8,863 bases of DNA from Candidatus Fermentibacterota bacterium (GTDB lineage: Bacteria > Fermentibacterota > Fermentibacteria > Fermentibacterales > JCC-6). The stretch spans positions 1-8,863 of the forward strand of contig JAUWJE010000059.1 of NCBI GenBank assembly GCA_030607835.1, in the 5' to 3' direction. This document shows, piece after piece, positions 6,135 to 8,863 of this stretch. A model generated the notes under the pieces. That model did no database searches, was not told where the DNA came from, and saw nothing but the letters and a program-made list of their open reading frames with translations. Position 1 is the first letter of the stretch; each line of letters opens with the position of its first letter. The position numbers and the translations under genes are program-made.

Positions 6135-7532
6135 ATGAATATTCTGTTAATACTTATTATCGGGTACACTTATCCGCAGGCTATAGATATGGTAGCCATC
6201 GATGACACATTGTTCATTGCCATGGAAAGCTCAAATCAGGTTGTGCTGTACAGGTATGAGTCAACAACGCTAATCGAAGAGCTGGAACTGGAAGGATTCT
6301 ACAACAATGTCAGCATAGGTTATTCATCTGAAGCAGCTGAACCCTATGGACTTCTTGTATGTAGTTATATGATGGGAATGAAGGGAGAACAGGATACTCT
6401 TTTCGCTTTCTGCCCTAGCAATCTGTCACTTCTCTGGAAAACAGGTAACCTGCCATGTCCACAATATCTGGATCCATATTTGTTTGGCAGATTCGTTGAA
6501 CGATGGATCTCACCAATACGAGATCCAAGATTAATCGGTTACTTTTGTACACACGTTACCGATGCACATGATGAACAGTGGGTATTCTCTCACGCATTCG
6601 ATGATGAGTCAGAACCAACTGATTGGTATGACTATCTCTATATAGATGAGAGTATTGGCGCTTATGTAGGAGACTATTTCTTCGGGCCAGTACATGTTGG
6701 CAATGAACCTCCTGTGACCTCATTGCTGGACACCGACAGCTGGAGTCCCTGGTGCACCTGGTGGGTGGAGTTCCAGGTTCATGAGCCGGAATCAGATTCA
6801 TTAATGCGGATTGTACATGTCGCAGGTGATACCTGGGACGAATCTCCTCCTGCATGGCCCATGGCATACTGCATAGGAAGCTGCAACGACTACGCTATTC
6901 TATTCTGGTCCGATACAACATCAACGATGCTGTCCACGAAATTGAGCGGTTCTCCGTTGGAAACTGTCTCGACTGATACAGTAACGTTCAACTTCCCGAG
7001 TAATAATTCGTACGGAATTGCTGCTTCTCGCAATCCTTTCGACTCAGGTGTTTTGCTTTCCTATTACTACGGAGGTTCCATCTGGGTCAGATACTTAGAG
7101 GATTACTGGTTCACAGATGAATATCAGATCGCCCCATCTGACCCCGTAACCAGTGGGAATATAGCTGTCTGCAGCACACCCGACGGATACTGGATTACAT
7201 GGAACGATGGAAATGACTATCCGAATATCGCCTGGATAGGCAGGGAAACATGGACTGGTATCTCTGATGATGAATCCACCGATGCAGTACGAGTAAATCT
7301 TACAGCTGAACCAAATCCATTCCGTGGAATATGTGAACTTTCTGTGAATCCATGCGATGTAGCAATACCAATTCATATCTATGATTCTTCGGGGCGTTAT
7401 GTTCATTCAGGAAGTACTGATGCTGACGGAACTTACATATGGAATGCTCAACGAATGCCTTCTGGATTGTACTTCATCCAAGCGTTTCAAAATGACAATT
7501 CCATCGGTGGGAAGGTTCTGCTGATTCAATAA
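6135..7532 (+). CDS. secreted protein with T9SS-type C-terminal domain, operon partner
   Basis: ATG 6135 was preferred: GGGGAG lies just upstream (2 nt spacing, rather close) and a hydrophobic leader MNILLILIIGYTYPQA follows at once. A TTG at 6099 would add 12 polar residues and has no usable ribosome site. The 465-residue product lacks basic residues in its leader, like the gene before it. The body is rich in aromatic strands and acidic turns (DDTLFIAMESSNQVVLYRYE, FGIAASR-like and YYYGGSIWVRYLEDYW repeats, GYWITWNDGNDYPNIAWIGR) and could be a propeller, but I recognise no family. The C-terminus is clearly a T9SS-style sorting domain: AEPNPFRGICELSV, IHIYDSSGRYVHSG, WNAQRMPSGLYFIQA, GGKVLLIQ. 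It starts 74 bp after its neighbour with no terminator between, so the two are likely made together and may form a surface pair. Confidence 0.82.
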   Translation: MNILLILIIGYTYPQAIDMVAIDDTLFIAMESSNQVVLYRYESTTLIEELELEGFYNNVSIGYSSEAAEPYGLLVCSYMMGMKGEQDTLFAFCPSNLSLLWKTGNLPCPQYLDPYLFGRFVERWISPIRDPRLIGYFCTHVTDAHDEQWVFSHAFDDESEPTDWYDYLYIDESIGAYVGDYFFGPVHVGNEPPVTSLLDTDSWSPWCTWWVEFQVHEPESDSLMRIVHVAGDTWDESPPAWPMAYCIGSCNDYAILFWSDTTSTMLSTKLSGSPLETVSTDTVTFNFPSNNSYGIAASRNPFDSGVLLSYYYGGSIWVRYLEDYWFTDEYQIAPSDPVTSGNIAVCSTPDGYWITWNDGNDYPNIAWIGRETWTGISDDESTDAVRVNLTAEPNPFRGICELSVNPCDVAIPIHIYDSSGRYVHSGSTDADGTYIWNAQRMPSGLYFIQAFQNDNSIGGKVLLIQ

Positions 7533-7580
7533 TTAAAATAGCCTCACAAAGACTACATCATTCAAAAAAAAGAAAATCCT

Positions 7581-7681
7581 ATGTCGTTTTTAACAGGGGT
7601 GGCACTTGCAGGATATATATTTGCTTTGAAAAGTTCTTGTATAATTATGCAAGTGTCGCTAGTGACGTCCGACCCCAAACA
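7581..7681. repeat. interspersed intergenic repeat, full copy C (~101 bp)
   Basis: Same element and same orientation as 3292-3393, about 4.2 kb away. The left 45 bp are moderately diverged and the right 60 bp nearly identical. Here the outer inverted pair GCACTTGCA / TGCAAGTGT is 9 bp long with one G-U pair. It sits 48 nt after the T9SS-tail operon and ends just before the tRNA terminator. The conservation of a non-coding block against diverged flanks suggests a small mobile element or a structured RNA. No -35 partner exists for the TATAAT inside it. Confidence 0.75.
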
Positions 7682-7711
7682 GATAAAGAAATAGCCCCCT
7701 GATCGGGGGCT
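7682..7711 (-). terminator. rho-independent terminator of the tRNA-Asp gene
   Basis: On the minus strand AGCCCCC (7705-7711) and GGGGGCT (7693-7699) form a 7-bp GC-rich stem around GATCA, followed by the T-rich run ATTTCTTT. It begins 11 nt past the CCA end of the tRNA. It could also stop plus-strand readthrough from the upstream operon, but there is no T-run in that direction. Confidence 0.75.
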
Positions 7712-7721
7712 TCGATCTCTG

Positions 7722-7798
7722 TGGCGGTCCGGACGAGACTCGAACTCGCAACTTCCGGCGTGACAGGCCGGTGCTCTAGCCGATTGAACTACCGGACC
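7722..7798 (-). tRNA. tRNA-Asp (anticodon GUC)
   Basis: A complete 77-nt cloverleaf can be drawn: acceptor GGTCCGG/CCGGACC, TA at positions 8-9, D-stem GTTC/GAGC with a GG-containing loop, anticodon stem CCGGC/GCCGG with loop CTGTCAC (anticodon GTC, plus-strand 7762-7764), variable loop AAGTT, T-stem GCGAG/CTCGT with loop TTCGAGT, discriminator G and an encoded CCA. The G discriminator and GUC anticodon are normal aspartate identity elements. It has its own promoter upstream and terminator downstream, so it is a single-gene unit. Its neighbour, repeat copy C, lies 40 nt away, but no attachment-site duplication of the tRNA 3' end was seen. Confidence 0.97.
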
Positions 7799-7816
7799 GC
7801 TCAGAGTTGGATGAGG

Positions 7817-7844
7817 AATATCGAAAATTCTCGGCTAATGTCAA
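7817..7844 (-). promoter_or_regulatory. promoter of tRNA-Asp
   Basis: A perfect TTGACA (7839-7844 on the minus strand) precedes GATATT (7817-7822; four of six) by 16 bp. The -10 box ends 18 nt before the mature tRNA 5' end, giving a short 5' leader of about 12 nt to be removed by RNase P. Confidence 0.6.
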
Positions 7845-7950
7845 GGAGAAACCATGACAGATATTGATTCGGGGAACATTTACGGAGCAGCATAACTAAG
7901 TATATATACGATGCAGGTAACAATAGAAATTCGGAAAGGAGTCTTTATAT

Positions 7951-8565
7951 ATGAAGTTCTCTTCTTTGCTGCTCGCATGCCTGACAGGCATCTGTCTTGC
8001 GAGTACGATTGAGATCGGAACCGCTGAATCCCCATCGAATCAGCCATGGTGCGGCTCTTGAGACCCCAGTATGCGCTACCAGGGGGTAGTACTCGCTAGC
8101 GAAATGGGAGATGCGATGACCATAGATAGCTTCTCGTGGAAAAGATGTCCTGGGGGAGACCCGCAAGGTACATTCTACGATATGAAGATATATATGGGCC
8201 TTTGCAGCAGTGATGAACTGGGATCAACTTTTGATGACAACTACATCAGTGGAACACGTATCGAGGTAATGAGCGCGTCTCCATACACTTCTCAGACCGT
8301 TGGAATTAATGAATGGTTCGAATTCGTTTTCGATACTCCATTCTGGTACAACGGCCAGGATAACCTCCTGATCGAACTTGAGTGGTCCGATGGAGCAGGA
8401 TCCCTGTATACATGGCACTGGAACGCAGGCACCAACAGGAGCATCTACGGACTTTATGGAGAATCGACATCTCTTGTCCAGCAATCCACAGCTCCGAATC
8501 TGCGCCTCAACGGTACACTATCTCTTACGAATTCAACCTTTGCACGTATCAAAGCAGCGTTCTGA
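7951..8565 (+). pseudogene. secreted ~204-residue protein with C-terminal IKxxF tag, interrupted by one in-frame TGA
   Basis: ATG 7951 follows AAAGGAG with 9-nt spacing. MKFSSLLLACLTGICLAS is a signal peptide; the mature start is STIEIGTAESPSNQPWCGS. Codon 37 is TGA (8059-8061), and the same frame is open afterwards for 167 codons to TGA at 8563-8565. The far side begins DPSMRYQGVVLASEMGDAMT and contains strands such as IDSFSWKRC, YDMKIYMGLC, EWFEFVFDTPFWYNGQDN and LLIELEWSDGAG, a beta-sandwich layout seen in secreted proteins of this kind of organism; no named family is recognised. It ends LTNSTFARIKAAF, the shared tag with Phe replacing Trp. The ATG at 8071 has no ribosome site and would lack a signal peptide, so it is not a credible start. 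Single-base routes to TGA from TGG, TGC, AGA or others are possible, so the lost residue is unknown. A strong terminator follows 15 nt after the final stop. Confidence 0.72.
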
Positions 8566-8580
8566 TAGTGATAATTATAT

Positions 8581-8620
8581 AACCGGTCTCCCCTTGGCCA
8601 GGGGGACCGGTTTTTCTATT
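8581..8620 (+). terminator. rho-independent terminator after the 7951-8565 gene
   Basis: AACCGGTCTCCC (8581-8592) pairs with GGGGGACCGGTT (8601-8612) over 12 bp with one G-T pair, leaving loop CTTGGCCA, and is followed by TTTTCTATT. This is a textbook intrinsic terminator on the plus strand. Its presence shows the interrupted gene still has intact transcription boundaries. Confidence 0.9.
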
Positions 8621-8681
8621 ATCGGTTCAACTCATTGAGATTAAGTCAACAGTATTCATACTAACTTGAAGGACTGGGAAG

Positions 8682-8863
8682 TTGAGATTTTCTGCTCTGT
8701 CGTTGATTCTATTTGCGGCAACACTGTTCGCTTTCTGCCCGCTTGGTCTACCGCCCGAGGAAGCCTGTGCTGCTGACAGTCCTTCATGCGCGCTTTTCAC
8801 AGATGAGAACGCAGACGCTCTTTGCGACAATCCCGAACCTCTGCCTGAGGAGAACTCTGACCA
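8682..8863 (+). CDS. cysteine-rich exported protein, N-terminal part (TTG start)
   Basis: Reading from TTG 8682 gives a signal peptide (M)RFSALSLILFAATLFAF followed by CPLGLPPEEACAADSPSC, then ALFTDENADALCDNPEP, and continues past the window end after 60 codons. AAGGA lies 8 nt upstream, and a TGA at 8667-8669 in the same frame with no ATG after it makes TTG the only sensible start. The CPLGL...C...C.L.TDEN.D.LCDNP arrangement, with acidic positions spaced like an EF-hand loop, recalls the periplasmic cysteine/calcium-loop segment seen in some membrane 4Fe-4S (NapH-like) and related redox proteins; with only 60 residues visible this is a guess. A possible promoter is TTGAGA (8635-8640) and CATACT (8657-8662), 16 bp apart, though this would leave a very short leader. 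Confidence 0.6.
   Translation, partial: MRFSALSLILFAATLFAFCPLGLPPEEACAADSPSCALFTDENADALCDNPEPLPEENSD

Noticed and set aside
733..7681. CRISPR array
   Set aside because: The repeats are three copies kilobases apart with no regular spacers and no cas genes.
7722..7798. tRNA-Asp as an integration site for a mobile island
   Set aside because: No integrase gene and no second copy of the tRNA 3' end are visible in the window.
817..8565. Genome-wide stop-codon reassignment as the cause of the interrupted genes
   Set aside because: TAA, TAG and TGA each interrupt one gene, yet each also ends at least one intact or complete frame here (TAG at 1827, TGA at 3265 and 6060, TAA at 7532). No single reassignment explains all three.

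Overview
The window looks like chromosomal DNA of an uncultured Gram-negative bacterium, most plausibly from the FCB-superphylum neighbourhood (Fermentibacteria/WOR-3-like lineages; this placement is inference). The clues are a FadL-type outer-membrane protein, a second small beta-barrel candidate, two secreted propeller-like proteins ending in type IX secretion (T9SS)-style C-terminal domains, clear Shine-Dalgarno sites, and a standard-looking tRNA-Asp. Every protein-coding locus visible here starts with a signal peptide or a hydrophobic N-terminus, so this is an exported/cell-surface protein neighbourhood rather than a metabolic operon.

Layout. 1-596 (-): N-terminal part of a FadL-family outer-membrane protein, running off the window. 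597-816: leader plus a partial repeat copy and a perfect 36-bp palindrome. 817-1662 (-) and 3397-4254 (-): two paralogous secreted proteins of about 280 residues, each interrupted by one in-frame stop. Between them lie an intact secreted protein (1827-2453, -) and a divergent small outer-membrane-barrel candidate (2732-3265, +), with two well-formed divergent promoters in their 278-bp spacer. 4255-4602 is a 348-bp spacer holding a conserved paralog leader and a strong promoter with a dyad over its -10 box. 4603-6060 and 6135-7532 (+) are a probable two-gene operon of FG-GAP/PQQ-like and related secreted proteins with T9SS-type tails. 7533-7950 holds a second full copy of a ~100-bp intergenic repeat, a tRNA-Asp(GUC) with its own promoter and terminator (-), and the leader of a further secreted gene (7951-8565, +) that again carries one in-frame stop and ends in a strong rho-independent terminator. 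8682-8863 (+) is the start of a cysteine-rich exported protein cut by the window end.

The most notable pattern is at the protein C-termini. Four secreted proteins, of three apparently unrelated types, end in the same roughly 13-residue sequence, pattern L-x-[QN]-[ST]-[ST]-[WF]-[GA]-x-I-K-x-x-F-stop. This tag differs from the T9SS-type tails on the neighbouring pair. Three of the four tagged genes have exactly one internal stop codon (one TAA, one TAG, one TGA) with the frame and the tag intact on the far side, whereas no untagged gene in the window is interrupted. This could be recent pseudogenisation of a redundant surface-protein family, sequence error, or regulated readthrough; the sequence alone cannot decide, and decay is the most economical reading.
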